This document shows positions 63,815-64,000 of a stretch of 64,000 nucleotides of DNA, one piece after another. The notes below the pieces were generated by a model, which saw nothing but the letters and a program-made list of their open reading frames with translations, was not told the origin of the DNA and made no database searches. The position numbers were made by a program, and so were the translations under genes. The first letter of the stretch is position 1. Each line of letters starts with the position of its first letter. The DNA comes from Medicago truncatula (Eukaryota; Streptophyta; Magnoliopsida; Fabales; Fabaceae), in contig NC_053042.1 in assembly GCF_003473485.1 (NCBI RefSeq), forward strand, positions 8,455,501-8,519,500, read 5' to 3'.

Positions 63815-64000
63815 CTGCGATTTTATAATTAGCAGAGTGTGATATATAAACAGAAATAAAAGTGTTAAACAATCATTTTTGTTTTTCAAAAAGATTACTT
63901 GAGCAAGAAGTAAAATAGACTAATAGAGATTGAAAATGAGAAGATAATATATTTGTTTTCTATTAATGAGTCTTAGCCGACATGATACCATAGGCAAGGA

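Overview
The window is plant nuclear DNA, most likely from a papilionoid legume close to Medicago or Trifolium. It is AT-rich, its genes have GT-AG introns, and it is full of small DNA transposons, tRNA-derived SINEs, LINE fragments and one solo LTR. The species is inferred from how the proteins and repeats look; no database was searched. I support eight protein-coding genes, an orphan kinase exon, two small conserved unknown ORFs and one processed pseudogene. Together these occupy a small part of the 64 kb. Layout: 0-4.7 kb is repeats with weak hints of exons at the left edge. 4.8-5.2 kb is a one-exon membrane RING-H2 (ATL-type) ubiquitin ligase. 5.2-14.2 kb is intergenic, with MITEs and an L1 fragment. 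14.3-19.8 kb holds a lone first exon of a calcium-dependent protein kinase followed by a complete eight-exon CDPK. 20-25.2 kb holds a duplicated segment, a small unknown ORF and an EMB1793-like LYR protein. 25.3-40 kb is mostly mobile DNA: a SINE, a hAT MITE with an exact 8-bp target duplication, a 2.35-kb solo LTR, an RPL23 processed pseudogene and an L1 ORF1 remnant. It also carries a second copy of the small unknown ORF. 40.1-43.6 kb holds a two-exon LYRM2-like gene, too short and too split to stand out as an ORF, and a syringolide-induced-14-1-1-like gene. 49-49.9 kb is CDSP32, a plastid double-thioredoxin stress protein. 51.8-57.2 kb is a tandemly duplicated repeat block. 58-58.9 kb is a three-exon phi-class glutathione S-transferase. 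59.9-63.8 kb is most of an ACT-domain STY-type kinase whose 5' end lies outside the window. How the genes fit together: from memory of Arabidopsis locus numbers, CPK29, EMB1793, a LYR gene, a syringolide-14-1-1-like gene and CDSP32 lie side by side near At1g76040-At1g76080. The middle of this window appears to be the same ancestral block, stretched by transposons. Themes that recur in it are calcium signalling, mitochondrial LYR/iron-sulphur or respiratory-complex assembly, and oxidative stress defence (CDSP32, GST). The most interesting signal is the pair of alternative-looking CDPK first exons. Both end at the same codon and phase, but only one set of downstream exons exists.
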